Counted from the first letter of the stretch, positions 1 through 8,031 are shown. The stretch is DNA of 12,218 bases from JAVBNF01 sp031551725 (GCA_031551725.1 JAVBNF010000046.1:1-12218); one strand, 5' to 3'. The notes: generated from the sequence alone by a model not told the origin. Made by a program: numbers and translations.

Positions 1-46
1 CAGCGAAGCTGGCCATACACGTAGTGTCACTGTATAATCAAAAATT
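1..46. repeat. Degenerate direct repeat, copy 1
   Basis: Aligns without gaps to 286-331. Both start CAGCGAAGCTG, continue CCATACACG, and end AATCAAAAA, with the differences clustered in the middle and mainly transitions. Identity is roughly 80% by eye. The copy may extend left beyond the window. Confidence 0.6.
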
Positions 47-104
47 TTCATTTTGTAATATTTTTGAAACAATAGAAAACCGGTTAGCACGCACAGCAAT
101 GGGC

Positions 105-170
105 GTCCGAAAGCAAAATCCCCGCATCCTTTCATGTTGTGATGCGGGGCGCTTTCGGCTTAAGCCGGAC
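105..170 (-). terminator. Long nested hairpin, possible operon terminator
   Basis: CCGAAAGC (107-114) pairs with GCTTTCGG (151-158), and inside it CCCCGCATC (120-128) pairs with GATGCGGGG (141-149) around a 12-nt loop. GTCC (105-108) and GGAC (167-170) can close the base, competing with the palindrome CGGCTTAAGCCG at 156-167. Read on the minus strand, the inner 9-bp GC-rich stem is followed by ATTTTG, a weak terminator tail for transcripts leaving batE. It could instead be a structured repeat element. Confidence 0.45.
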
Positions 171-206
171 AAACCTAACAGCACTTAAAATCCTGTTAGG
201 TTTTGC
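171..206 (+). terminator. 11-bp hairpin, possible terminator
   Basis: AAACCTAACAG (171-181) pairs perfectly with CTGTTAGGTTT (193-203) around an 11-nt loop, followed on the plus strand by TGCTTT. The T-run lies partly within the stem, so it would be a weak terminator. The loop word ACTTAAA (183-189) is also complementary to TTTAAGT at 207-213. With the neighbouring hairpin it may separate the operon from whatever lies left of the window. Confidence 0.4.
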
Positions 207-285
207 TTTAAGTTGAAGGATAAGACCTGTTAGGAAAAAATCTGCGTAAATTCGCGTCATCTCCGCAAATCTGCGATGAACCCGT

Positions 286-331
286 CAGCGAAGCTGACCA
301 TACACGCAGCCTCACCGCGCAATCAAAAAAT
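286..331. repeat. Degenerate direct repeat, copy 2, abutting the batE stop codon
   Basis: Second copy of the 1-46 repeat. It ends exactly where the batE stop codon (332-334, minus strand) begins, so the repeat family sits immediately at the end of the operon. CAGCGAAGCTG contains a short dyad (CAGC...GCTG). Confidence 0.6.
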
Positions 332-1084
332 CTAAATTTTTTCTAACGCCTCTTGCTGAACCCAACCGCGTGTGCCATTAATCGCACGTACCCGAACGTA
401 GTTTTCAAAACTTTCGATATACGAAACCTTACTGCCCTCATGAAGTATAATTTGATCGGTACTGCTCGCATTCGGTGCACTTTTCAAGGCAGCCGTGTTT
501 TGTATGATAATATATTCCGTGCGGTTCAACTCCTTGTATTGCCGCATCGAGGAAGCAAAGCAAAGAATGGTGCCAAGTAAAAACAACATCGAAAAAGTAA
601 AACTTACCTTTTTAGCACCATAGCTCACAACATAGAAATAAATTCCCAAACACGTAAATGCTAAAAATAAAACGGAAATAGCTAATATCGCCCAAATATC
701 AATGGCGAAAAATCCTGTGAATTTCTGTATCCATTGATTAAGAAAAAATTCCGGCATCGCCTCCAATTGATCTGCAATCTTGGTATTTGCAATCGCTAAA
801 TTTGTTTGAATGTCTTCATCGTCCGGATTCAATCGTAACGCACGTTCGTAATTTAAAATTGCTTTCGGATAAGCGCCGATGCGGAAATAGGAATTACCCA
901 AATTGTAATACAGAGCATCGGAAATATGCGTTTTCCCAGCTTCTTCATATAACTCGATTGCTTTGTGGTAATCGCCGTGCTCGTAAAAACGGTTGCCTTT
1001 GTCCAGGAGCGTTTCCGCATCGTTAGCGGCAAAGAGCGTGCAAGAACAAAGTGCAAAAAATAATATTCCAAACCAAGGTTTCAT
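332..1084 (-). CDS. batE: BatE: TPR protein with membrane segments and C-terminal SH3b domain
   Basis: Last gene of the aerotolerance operon (250 aa). A signal peptide occupies residues 1-20; C15 sits in a poor lipobox-like LCSC context, so lipidation is uncertain. Residues about 25-105 carry TPR repeats (YNLGNSYFRIG, then AILNYERALRLNPDD). Two membrane helices follow at about 127-153 and 160-178, then a bacterial SH3-like domain (195-248) ending GTRGWVQQEALEKI. This order is the usual BatE layout. Five bases separate it from the batD stop codon, so it is co-transcribed and probably translationally coupled. By family analogy it is a scaffold for the VWA membrane proteins encoded upstream; the biochemical role is not established. 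Confidence 0.9.
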   Translation of the reverse strand: MKPWFGILFFALCSCTLFAANDAETLLDKGNRFYEHGDYHKAIELYEEAGKTHISDALYYNLGNSYFRIGAYPKAILNYERALRLNPDDEDIQTNLAIANTKIADQLEAMPEFFLNQWIQKFTGFFAIDIWAILAISVLFLAFTCLGIYFYVVSYGAKKVSFTFSMLFLLGTILCFASSMRQYKELNRTEYIIIQNTAALKSAPNASSTDQIILHEGSKVSYIESFENYVRVRAINGTRGWVQQEALEKI

Positions 1085-1089
1085 CGTTT

Positions 1090-2961
1090 TTAACTTTTAA
1101 GTTCTTTCACAATTTTATAAATAATATCCAGCGCTTCGTCGTAAATTTTTTGCATGTCTTCTTTTTGTGTGGTGGTAGGAGCGAAGCGCGCAAATTCACA
1201 ATCGTTAAGTGTCGCAATAAACTGGTCGATTAATTCCGGCGTAATTTGTTTGCCAACCAAAGCATTATGCACACTTTCGATAGATAAATCGGCCACCGGA
1301 ATGTTGAATTTCTGACTTAAAAATCCCCACAAAGCCTGCGAAATCTCAATGTAAAACGCGTCTCGTTGATTATCTTGTAAAAATGTTTCTGCTTTACGCA
1401 AACACTTTTGAGCTTCTTTCAAAGCCTTGCGGTTGCGCATGCCAACAACGTCGCTTTGTTGCGCAATGCGGCGTTTGTTCCATACAAAAAAGAATACAAA
1501 TAAAATCAGCGGAAGCGCTAACAAGCCCCAAAATAAAGGCGATAAGAAGAATAATTTTGCATCAACGGAAGTTAAATGCAGATTTTTTGTTTTGATATAT
1601 TCGATGTCGCGGTTGCGGTAATCTTTCTTTTGTAATCCTGCTAAATCAGGTGCTTTTCCATCGCCTTTATCCACAGTAATATTGTACTCTGGAGCTGTTA
1701 ATGTCACATATTTTTTACTCGATGGGTCAAAATAAGAGAATTCAGCCGCCGGAATGGTGTATTGACCTTGTGTGCGTGGAACAAGGAGGTATTCAAACGA
1801 TCGGCTGCCGCTTAATCCGCCGGCCGAACGCACAATGTTTTCCTGTGTTCGTGGGTCATAAGCATCAAAATCGGACGGGAATTCAACGCTCGGCTTTTCA
1901 ATCCAGCCGATGTTTCCGCTTCCGCTGATAACGGCTTTGTAGGTCAGCGCTTCGTTGGCTTTCAGTTTGGTTTTGTCCAAGGTTGTTTTGAAATCAAAAT
2001 GTCCGACATTACCGGAAAAGCTCAGAGGTTTACCGGCTTCCGGAAGCTCTTTCACATTCAGCGTAAGCGTATTTGATTTTAATACTTTTTGTACTTGTAC
2101 CACCGGATTGAAAAACGCGTCATCGAAAAATGCAAACGGATCGGAAAACGGATCTGCTGCTCGTCGTTGTTGCTGTACGCGTACTTGCGCAAGCGCTTCC
2201 ACTTCCATTGGCTCAATGGAAATTTTGCCGATTTCCTGCGGGAAAATCGCAATGCGGCGGATTTCCGCAACCACATATTGTTTGCCGTTAATCACTTCGC
2301 GTTGCTGCCCGATGTTTGCATTTTCTGTTAAGTCTTCCAACCAAAATCCTTTATTGGAGGGCGTTTTCACAAAATTCAAACGAGCCACATTGATGCTTGT
2401 GTAAATTTTATAGGTCACAATCACCTGCTCACCGATATACGGATTTGCATTGCTGACGGTGGCTTTGATGTACAAATCATTGTCGTTGATTTTTGGCGAC
2501 GCATTTGCATTTTGCTGTTGCGGAGCGTTGGCGGACGAAGCCGAAGCCGCTCCTCCTTGCCGTTGTTGCTGGGGTTGGGCCGATTTATCCGCCCGAATTG
2601 TAAAAGCATCCGATTCGTAAACAGTACCGTTTGCTTCAATGCTGGCCTTGCCGATGTTGTAATTTCCGGTGTTAGGTGCGGCAACAACATAACTCAAACT
2701 TACGTTTACACTTTGAGAACCAACACCGTTTACATAACTATAGCTTGATTGTACAGATTGTGAAGGACCGGAAAGAATGTCCAACCCCTTAAAAGTCGGC
2801 GCTTTAAAATTGCGAACGTTTTGTGTATTTACATTAAATGAAATTTGAAAACGCTGTCCAACCGCCACCGTAGTGGGGGAGGAAACCGTAAACCTTACGT
2901 CTTGGCCCCAAATCTGAAAGGCCGAAAACAACAAAAATAATATATAAACACACTTTCTCAT
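1090..2961 (-). CDS. batD: BatD: large exported membrane-anchored protein
   Basis: 623 aa. The signal peptide ends near IWGQ (residue 20) and is followed by DVRFTVSSPTTVAVGQRFQI, the characteristic start of BatD proteins. A long beta-rich periplasmic region of immunoglobulin-like modules contains a Gln/Ala/Ser-rich linker (about 127-155) and the YIGEQVIVTYKIYT segment (175-188) typical of the family. One transmembrane helix lies at about 473-494, followed by NKRR and a helical cytoplasmic tail with the usual LWGFLSQKFNIPVADLS motif. Only 3 bp separate it from the batC stop and 5 bp from batE. Its length fits the family. It is presumed to form part of a membrane assembly with BatA and BatB; its substrate is unknown. 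Confidence 0.93.
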   Translation of the reverse strand: MRKCVYILFLLFSAFQIWGQDVRFTVSSPTTVAVGQRFQISFNVNTQNVRNFKAPTFKGLDILSGPSQSVQSSYSYVNGVGSQSVNVSLSYVVAAPNTGNYNIGKASIEANGTVYESDAFTIRADKSAQPQQQRQGGAASASSANAPQQQNANASPKINDNDLYIKATVSNANPYIGEQVIVTYKIYTSINVARLNFVKTPSNKGFWLEDLTENANIGQQREVINGKQYVVAEIRRIAIFPQEIGKISIEPMEVEALAQVRVQQQRRAADPFSDPFAFFDDAFFNPVVQVQKVLKSNTLTLNVKELPEAGKPLSFSGNVGHFDFKTTLDKTKLKANEALTYKAVISGSGNIGWIEKPSVEFPSDFDAYDPRTQENIVRSAGGLSGSRSFEYLLVPRTQGQYTIPAAEFSYFDPSSKKYVTLTAPEYNITVDKGDGKAPDLAGLQKKDYRNRDIEYIKTKNLHLTSVDAKLFFLSPLFWGLLALPLILFVFFFVWNKRRIAQQSDVVGMRNRKALKEAQKCLRKAETFLQDNQRDAFYIEISQALWGFLSQKFNIPVADLSIESVHNALVGKQITPELIDQFIATLNDCEFARFAPTTTQKEDMQKIYDEALDIIYKIVKELKS

Positions 2962-2964
2962 GGC

Positions 2965-3723
2965 TTACCAATCTTTGTCTGTTTGTTTTTTCTGAACCGG
3001 AATGGCCTGTTTTTTTACTTTGTCCAAAGTGTTTTTCTCTTGATTTTGCAAGGCATTGAGCATACGTTCGGCTTCTTTTTGTTTCATGTCGGCCGATTTC
3101 CCTTGCTCTCCTTGTTTCTTTTGCCCTTGTTGATCTTGCTTGTCGCCAGACTGTTGTTGTTGGTTTTGTTGATCCTTTTTATCGCCTTTGTTATCCTGTT
3201 TCCCTTTGTTTCCTTGTTGATCTTGTTTTTGATCTTTATTATCTTTCTTGTCTTTATTATCGCCGCCGCCTTTTTGTTGCTGCTGTTGTTGTTGTTGCTG
3301 CATTTTTTGCAGCGCATAAGCTAAATTATACTTCGTATCTTCGTCTTTCGGTTGGATTTTCAAAGATTTTTTATAAGCATCAATTGCTTCTTGATATTCT
3401 TGTTTCGCCATGTGCGCATTTCCTGCATTGTACAAGGCTTTTGCGCGTTGCGATTCGGACGCTTTCGGATTTTCGGCAACGTTATTGTACAATTTCAGCG
3501 CCGAATCCGCATTTTGTTGTTTATACAAAGCATTCCCTAAATTATATTGTGCTTTGATATTTTGGTTATCTTTCAGCAATGCTTTGCGGTAAGAAGTTTC
3601 CGACTCTGCAAATTGTTTCTCTTCATATAATTGATTTCCTTTCCGGATGTCTTTTTGCGGAACTTGTTGCGCCTGCAAAAACATTGGAATAATGCTGATA
3701 ACTATGTAAAATATTTTCTTCAT
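2965..3723 (-). CDS. batC: BatC: exported TPR protein with Gln/Lys/Asp-rich tail
   Basis: 252 aa. A signal peptide (1-19, ending FLQAQ) is followed by three or four TPR units at about 22-140 (IKAQYNLGNALYKQQNADSA, KALYNAGNAHMAKQEY, DAYKKSLKIQPKDEDTKYNL). Residues 142-215 are low complexity, starting with a run of nine glutamines and continuing as alternating Lys, Asp, Gln and Gly. A short charged C-terminus follows (AERMLNALQNQEKNTLDKVKKQA), a conserved ending in BatC proteins. It is probably a periplasmic scaffold. The start codon lies 191 bp from the batB stop, an unusually wide gap filled with tandem repeats, whereas the batD junction is only 3 bp. Confidence 0.92.
   Translation of the reverse strand: MKKIFYIVISIIPMFLQAQQVPQKDIRKGNQLYEEKQFAESETSYRKALLKDNQNIKAQYNLGNALYKQQNADSALKLYNNVAENPKASESQRAKALYNAGNAHMAKQEYQEAIDAYKKSLKIQPKDEDTKYNLAYALQKMQQQQQQQQQKGGGDNKDKKDNKDQKQDQQGNKGKQDNKGDKKDQQNQQQQSGDKQDQQGQKKQGEQGKSADMKQKEAERMLNALQNQEKNTLDKVKKQAIPVQKKQTDKDW
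3274..3300 (-). repeat. Polyglutamine codon run inside batC
   Basis: Nine consecutive Gln codons (CAA/CAG mixed) encode residues 142-150 of BatC and start its disordered tail. Mixed codons suggest the run is less slippage-prone than a pure triplet array. Confidence 0.85.
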
Positions 3724-3757
3724 GTTTTCGTTTAACGTTGAATGTTTAACGTTTAAA
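3724..3757. repeat. Short CGTTAAAC repeat upstream of batC
   Basis: On the minus strand CGTTAAAC occurs twice, separated by ATTCAA, within the spacer directly before the batC start codon. It lies between the start codon and the 9-bp array and may be an operator or another small degenerate repeat. No promoter consensus was seen in it. Confidence 0.4.
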
Positions 3758-3919
3758 TGAACTCCCTAAACTCCCTGAACTCCCTGAACTATCTGAACTA
3801 TCTGAACTATCTGAACTATCTGAACTATCTGAACTATCTGAACTATCTGAACTATCTGAACTATCTGAACTATCTGAACTATCTGAACTATCTGAACTAT
3901 CTGAACTACCTGAACTATT
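3758..3919. repeat. 9-bp tandem repeat array between batB and batC (18 units)
   Basis: Eighteen head-to-tail 9-bp units fill 162 bp. Thirteen consecutive perfect units (TGAACTATC, plus-strand reading) span 3785-3901. They are flanked on the left by three variants (TGAACTCCC, TAAACTCCC, TGAACTCCC) and on the right by TGAACTACC and TGAACTATT. The right-most unit overlaps batB: its CTA gives the TAG stop (3915-3917). Variant units at both ends and perfect units in the centre are typical of an array growing by slippage or unequal exchange. The two long minus- and plus-strand frames through it (Ser-Ser-Asp or Asn-Tyr-Leu repeats) are artefacts of the 9-bp period. Confidence 0.95.
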
Positions 3920-4955
3920 TCTTCCCAAACAAATTGATATTACTAAAAAACTTATTCTTCCGCTCGAAAATAAAAATCTCGGCAATCAACAAAATCAATG
4001 CTGCCAACAGGAAATATTGATATTGCGTTTGATATTCGGAAAAATCTTTGGCTTCGTAGGAAATTTTTTCCAGTTTACTTACTTTTTCAAAAATCGCTTC
4101 TACGCCGGCCGATGTATTGTTGGCACCCACGTACGTGCCGCCGCCCGCTTCGGCAATATCCTGGAGCATTTTTTCATTTAATTTGGTAATAACCGGTTGC
4201 CCGTTCTGGTCTTTTTTATAGGCGGTCAAGCGTCCATTTTCATAAATCGGAATTGGTCCGCCTTCGGGCAAGCCCATGCCGATGGTATTCACAATAATGC
4301 CGTTGCTCAACGCCTGGCGTGCTGCGCCGATAGCATCATCTTCGTGGTTTTCGCCATCGCTGATCACAATAATCGCTTTATTTTTCTTCCCTTTTTGATT
4401 CGGGTCAAATCCTTCTTCTGCCAGTGAAATAGCAGATCCAATGGCTGTTCCTTGCGTTTGAAGATCTTTTGTTGTGATCGTGTTGATAAACAAACGAGCT
4501 GCCGCGTAATCATTTGTCAAAGGCAATTGGGTGTATGCATCTCCGGCAAAAATCACAATGCCGATACGGTCGCTCTTGAATTTATCAAGCAAACGGACAA
4601 TCGATTGCTTGGAGCGCTGCAAACGGCTGGGCTGGATATCTTCGGCGTCCATACTCTTGGAAACATCCAAACAGATCATCAAATCAATGCCTTTTCGCTC
4701 GGCTTTACTAACTTTTGAGCCCATTTGCGGATTGGCAATGCAAAGAATCAGCAATGCCAATGCCAGCATTAAAACCGAAAATTTTAATGTCAACTTGACA
4801 TGCGAACGTTGCGGACTTAAACGTTCAACCAATTCGTTATCTCCAAAACGTTTCGCAACCTTTTTCCGCCAATGCAGAAACAGTCCGAACAGCAATGCCA
4901 GTGCCGGAATCAGCAACAGCAAGTATAAATATTCAATATGTTCTAAACGCAGCAT
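3915..4955 (-). CDS. batB: BatB: VWA-domain membrane protein
   Basis: 346 aa. Two N-terminal membrane helices (about 8-28 and 57-75), a von Willebrand factor A domain (about 90-285) and a C-terminal helix (about 312-330) match BatA/BatB architecture. The MIDAS metal site is complete: DVSKS (D97, S99, S101), T170 in QGTAIGSAISLAEEG, and D200 in ISDGENH. It should bind a divalent cation and present the domain to the periplasm. The protein ends NLFGKK, and its TAG stop is contributed by the first unit of the downstream 9-bp array. It follows batA with a 61-bp A/T-rich gap. It differs from BatA in the MIDAS neighbourhood, so it is a diverged paralogue rather than a recent copy. Confidence 0.94.
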   Translation of the reverse strand: MLRLEHIEYLYLLLLIPALALLFGLFLHWRKKVAKRFGDNELVERLSPQRSHVKLTLKFSVLMLALALLILCIANPQMGSKVSKAERKGIDLMICLDVSKSMDAEDIQPSRLQRSKQSIVRLLDKFKSDRIGIVIFAGDAYTQLPLTNDYAAARLFINTITTKDLQTQGTAIGSAISLAEEGFDPNQKGKKNKAIIVISDGENHEDDAIGAARQALSNGIIVNTIGMGLPEGGPIPIYENGRLTAYKKDQNGQPVITKLNEKMLQDIAEAGGGTYVGANNTSAGVEAIFEKVSKLEKISYEAKDFSEYQTQYQYFLLAALILLIAEIFIFERKNKFFSNINLFGKK

Positions 4956-5016
4956 AATTAATTAAGAATTAATAATTAAAAATTAAGAATGATTTTTTTC
5001 TTTTCATTTTTAACTT
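4956..5016. repeat. A/T-rich AATTAA repeat spacer between batA and batB
   Basis: The 61-bp spacer begins with several overlapping copies of AATTAA/TTAATT words, followed by a T-rich stretch. It resembles the TTAATTA array before the DUF58 stop codon at 7080-7108. No promoter consensus could be placed with confidence. Confidence 0.55.
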
Positions 5017-6021
5017 TTAAGGGAATGTTCTGAAAATAGTCCACCGTAAACAGAGTTCAAGCAGTAGCAGCGCCAAGGCAAACCATAACAACGGTTTGTA
5101 TTCGTCGGATTTCTCTTCGAACGATAAAACTTCTATTTTTGTTTTTTCCAATTTATCAATTTCTTTAAAAATGGCTTCTAACTTTTTCTTGTTCGTTGCC
5201 CGAAAATACTGACCGTCGGTCATGTTCGACATCTCGCGCAAAAGTTTTTCATCAATCTCAACTTTTACATTTTGATATTGTTTGCCGAAAGGCGTTTGCA
5301 CCGGATAAGGCGCCACGCCTTGCGTTCCAACGCCAATGGTGTATACACGGATATTGTACATTTTCGCAATTTCAGCGGCAGTCAAGGGATCTACAGAACC
5401 GGCATTGTGTACGCCGTCGGTTAGTAAAATAATGGTTTTGCTTTTGGCTTCGCTGTTGCGAACGCGGTTCACGGCAGTGGCTAAACCATCGCCGATAGCG
5501 GTTCCGTCTTGAATCATACCGCTTTTTACGTTCGCCAATTGCGAAAGCAAAATGCGGTGGTCGGTAGTGAGTGGACATTGTGTAAAACTCTCGCCACTGA
5601 AAACCACTAAACTCATGCGATCGCTCGGACGTTGCATGATAAAATCGGCTGCCACATTTTTCGCGGCTTCCAGTCGGTTTGGCGAAAAATCTTCTGCAAG
5701 CATACTGCCCGAAACATCGATGGCCAGAACAATATCAACGCCTTCCATGTTTTCTTCCCGTCCGCGCAAACTTGATTGCGGACGTGCCAACGCAACGATT
5801 ACGACTGCGATTAGCAATAAACGTAAGATGGCTAAAAGCGGAAATAATCGTTGGCGCAAAGATTTCTTTACATCTCTGAACAAATCTGCGTTTGAGATTC
5901 GTATGCGCGGGAAAATGCGCCTGCGCTGCCAGATTTGCCAAGCCGCAATGAATGGCAGCAAAACCAATAACCACAAGGCTTTTGGATTTTCAAAACTGAT
6001 ATATTCAAAATAAGGAATCAT
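5017..6021 (-). CDS. batA: BatA: VWA-domain membrane protein
   Basis: 334 aa. N-terminal membrane helices (about 14-31 and 59-79) precede a VWA domain (about 94-290), and a C-terminal helix lies at about 313-330. The MIDAS residues are all present: D102, S104 and S106 in IDVSGSM, T174 in DGTAIGDGL, and D202 in LLTDGVHNAG. The segment LARPQSS just before the VWA domain is a BatA signature. BatA-type proteins are thought to be clients or partners of the MoxR ATPase. It starts 4 bp after the stop of the preceding gene, implying coupling. Confidence 0.95.
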   Translation of the reverse strand: MIPYFEYISFENPKALWLLVLLPFIAAWQIWQRRRIFPRIRISNADLFRDVKKSLRQRLFPLLAILRLLLIAVVIVALARPQSSLRGREENMEGVDIVLAIDVSGSMLAEDFSPNRLEAAKNVAADFIMQRPSDRMSLVVFSGESFTQCPLTTDHRILLSQLANVKSGMIQDGTAIGDGLATAVNRVRNSEAKSKTIILLTDGVHNAGSVDPLTAAEIAKMYNIRVYTIGVGTQGVAPYPVQTPFGKQYQNVKVEIDEKLLREMSNMTDGQYFRATNKKKLEAIFKEIDKLEKTKIEVLSFEEKSDEYKPLLWFALALLLLELCLRWTIFRTFP

Positions 6022-6025
6022 AATT

Positions 6026-6979
6026 TTATTCGCTTACCGGAATGTTAATTGGTGAATGATTAATTGTTTTTTGAATAAACTGTTCAACGGCCTTGAAACT
6101 GCTGTCATGTTCATCGGGAAGGGGATTTGATTTTGCAAATTTTACCAAATCTGCCGTACGCAGCATGGGGCGCAAAAAGCTTGTCAACTCAGCTTTTTGT
6201 TCGATTTTCGAATCGTCAAGGGCTTCGAGCAATTCGTCGGAAGTCATTTCAATAGCTTGTATTTGCAGGGCTCCGTCGATATATTCGCGTAAAATATCTG
6301 TCAGTTCCGTGTAATATTCTTTTACCCGGTCGTTTTGCCAAAGCTGTTTTTGGCGCAGTTGTTCGAGTTTTTGCGAGGCAATTTCGTGTGGCGGAAGTTT
6401 AGGTTTGCTGATAAGTTCCACGATTTTTTCGCGTTTACGATACAGCCAGATACCGATAATAATAGCCGCGATGACTAACAGCCCGATGCCGTAAGGAATG
6501 AATTCTTTCCATGAATAACCGCCGCTCATCACGCCTTTGATATCGCGGAATTCGGCCAATGTATCTATTTGCGGAGCAGAAACTTCGATAATCAAACTGT
6601 CGCTTAATAAAGCGATTAATGCCGTGTCTCCTTGTTTTTGCAAATGAACATTTAACGCCGGAATTGTAAAAGTTCCCGGTTCGTAAATACTCAACAAAAA
6701 TTGTTTCTGAAAAGCCCGTAAACCCGCAATGTCACTCGAAGTTGTGTCTGCCAAACTTTCTTTGATGATGGCGATTTTTTGATTTTCATCCAAAAAATCC
6801 TGTATCAGCGGAAAATGCGGCGTTTCATCTTTCGCAACTTCGGCTTTCAGCGTAAGCGTGAACTGGTCGCCGATCGAAATTTTGTTCGTATCCAAACGTA
6901 CGGAAATACGCGACTGCGCGTTCATAAACAACGTCGCAGAAACGAAGATAAATAGTAAATATATTTTTATAAAACGCAT
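6026..6979 (-). CDS. Exported membrane protein, BatD/DUF4381-like
   Basis: 317 aa. A signal peptide (about 1-21, ending MNAQ) is followed by a beta-rich domain with the BatD-like opening RLDTNKISIGDQFTLTL and the segment LLSIYEPGTFTIPALNV. A transmembrane helix lies at about 162-180, then RKREK and a helical cytoplasmic region. That region carries YYTELTDILREYIDGALQI...EMTSDELLEAL (222-254), the pattern of DUF4381-type tails. It occupies the place usual in Bacteroidota moxR-bat operons, between the DUF58 gene and batA. A short BatD homologue is the alternative name. Its function is unknown; a membrane adaptor between the cytoplasmic ATPase and the VWA proteins is inferred from topology and position. 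Confidence 0.82.
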   Translation of the reverse strand: MRFIKIYLLFIFVSATLFMNAQSRISVRLDTNKISIGDQFTLTLKAEVAKDETPHFPLIQDFLDENQKIAIIKESLADTTSSDIAGLRAFQKQFLLSIYEPGTFTIPALNVHLQKQGDTALIALLSDSLIIEVSAPQIDTLAEFRDIKGVMSGGYSWKEFIPYGIGLLVIAAIIIGIWLYRKREKIVELISKPKLPPHEIASQKLEQLRQKQLWQNDRVKEYYTELTDILREYIDGALQIQAIEMTSDELLEALDDSKIEQKAELTSFLRPMLRTADLVKFAKSNPLPDEHDSSFKAVEQFIQKTINHSPINIPVSE

Positions 6980-7104
6980 AATTTATTTAGTTTCCGGTTT
7001 CTTCGCTACGCTCATGAGAGTGTTCAAAGTTTCTGGTTTCTGGTTTCTGGTTTCTGGATGCATCACTCATTAACCATTAACAATTAATAATTAATAATTA
7101 ATAA
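6980..7104. other. Repeat-filled spacer within the operon
   Basis: 125 bp between the DUF58 stop codon and the next start codon. It holds four GTTTCTG heptamers (7029-7056), two degenerate related units just to the left (around 6990-7003), and a TTAATAA/TTAATTA run (about 7080-7104). No coding potential is seen. Confidence 0.7.
7029..7056. repeat. GTTTCTG heptamer tandem repeat (4 perfect units)
   Basis: Four uninterrupted copies of GTTTCTG, followed by G. GTTTCCG and GTTTCTT at about 6990-7003 look like outlying decayed units. It sits in the leader of the BatD/DUF4381-like gene. Confidence 0.9.
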
Positions 7105-7965
7105 TTATTGCTGGAACATATTCATCAACGGCCGCACATAATCTTCTTTCGTATTGATGCGGCTCGAGCGGATGGCGTACTTTTTAAACAATTTATAGGT
7201 TCGTTCATCCAACGAGAGCCATTGTCGGTGAAACGCTTCACGATTGGCTTTTACGGAAGTATCGATCCATAATTCGCGATGGTTTTCCTGATCGTGAAAA
7301 CGAGCCAAACCTACATTCGGTAATTCTGTTTCACGGTCATCAAACACTTGTAAGGCCATTAAATCATGTTTTTTCGATACAATTTTCAACGCATTTTCAT
7401 AACTAGTATCCATAAAATCCGAAATCAAAAAACAAGTACAACGTTTTTTATGTACATTATTTAAAAATCGCAAAGCCTCGTTGATATTGGTTCCGTTGGT
7501 TGTCGGGCGAATCTCGATCAACTCGCGGATGATACGTAAAATATGTGTTTTACCTTTTTTCGGCGGAATATATTTTTCAATTCCGTTTCCAAAGAAAATC
7601 ACACCCACTTTATCATTGTTTTGAATGGCCGAAAACGCAAGCACAGCCGCTATTTCCGTAATAATTTCCTGTTTGAACTGTTTTTGAGTACCGAACAACG
7701 TGGATGCACTGATATCAATCAGCAACATCACTGTTAATTCGCGTTCTTCTTCAAAAATCTTCACGTATGGATGATTAAAACGGGCGGTTACATTCCAATC
7801 AATCGAACGCACGTCGTCGCCGTAGTGATACTCGCGCACCTCGCTAAAGGCCATACCGCGGCCCTTGAAGGCGCTGTGGTACTGTCCCGAGAAAATCTGC
7901 TGCGACAAACCCCGCGTCTTGATCTCGATTTTACGTACTTTTTTTAATAGTTCAGAAGTTTCCAT
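7105..7965 (-). CDS. DUF58-family protein with VWA-like domain
   Basis: 286 aa. The start at 7965 (METSELLKKVRKIEIKTRG) is chosen because it begins at the conserved DUF58 N-terminus; an upstream in-frame ATG at 8046 would translate the TTGAGGA repeat array into a low-complexity leader. Family signature GDDVRSIDWNVTARFNHPYVKIFEEERE is at 49-76. It is followed by a VWA-like strand with IDISAST (D84, S86, S88), so a metal site may be retained. There is no signal peptide or obvious membrane helix, so it is cytoplasmic. DUF58 genes almost always follow moxR, as here, and are believed to act with the ATPase. Molecular function is unproven. Confidence 0.92.
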   Translation of the reverse strand: METSELLKKVRKIEIKTRGLSQQIFSGQYHSAFKGRGMAFSEVREYHYGDDVRSIDWNVTARFNHPYVKIFEEERELTVMLLIDISASTLFGTQKQFKQEIITEIAAVLAFSAIQNNDKVGVIFFGNGIEKYIPPKKGKTHILRIIRELIEIRPTTNGTNINEALRFLNNVHKKRCTCFLISDFMDTSYENALKIVSKKHDLMALQVFDDRETELPNVGLARFHDQENHRELWIDTSVKANREAFHRQWLSLDERTYKLFKKYAIRSSRINTKEDYVRPLMNMFQQ

Positions 7966-7975
7966 AGAAAAAGGG

Positions 7976-8031
7976 TTGAGAGTTGAGGATTGAGGATTGA
8001 GGATTGAGGATTGAGGATTGAGGATTGAAAG
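7976..8031. repeat. TTGAGGA heptamer tandem repeat (6 perfect units plus degenerate ends)
   Basis: Six perfect TTGAGGA units run from 7983 to 8024, with TTGAGAG before and TTGAAAG after. The array lies in the leader of the DUF58 gene, about 11 bp upstream of its start codon on the minus strand. Confidence 0.93.

Larger units (their letters stand above)
1..331. other. Non-coding region downstream of the bat operon, with hairpins and repeats
   Basis: No convincing reading frame is present. The stretch contains two related copies of a segment beginning CAGCGAAGCTG (1 and 286), a nested long hairpin at 105-170, an 11-bp hairpin at 171-203, a repeated CCTGTTAGG word (192-200 and 226-234), and a segment rich in TCTGCG/TCCGC-type words at 240-275. 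This mixture of short degenerate repeats is what decayed intergenic repeat elements look like. No tRNA or rRNA fold was recognised. Confidence 0.6.

Noticed and set aside
2983..3324. Hydrophobic plus-strand frame opposite batC
   Set aside because: The leucine-rich translation is the complement of the Gln/Lys/Asp codons of BatC; no homology or promoter supports it.
3758..3919. CRISPR array
   Set aside because: Units are 9 bp and contiguous, with no unique spacers and no cas genes.
3746..4020. Open frames through the 9-bp array encoding Ser-Ser-Asp or Asn-Tyr-Leu repeats
   Set aside because: They exist only because the period is a multiple of three; they overlap batB or its spacer and have no start context or family resemblance.
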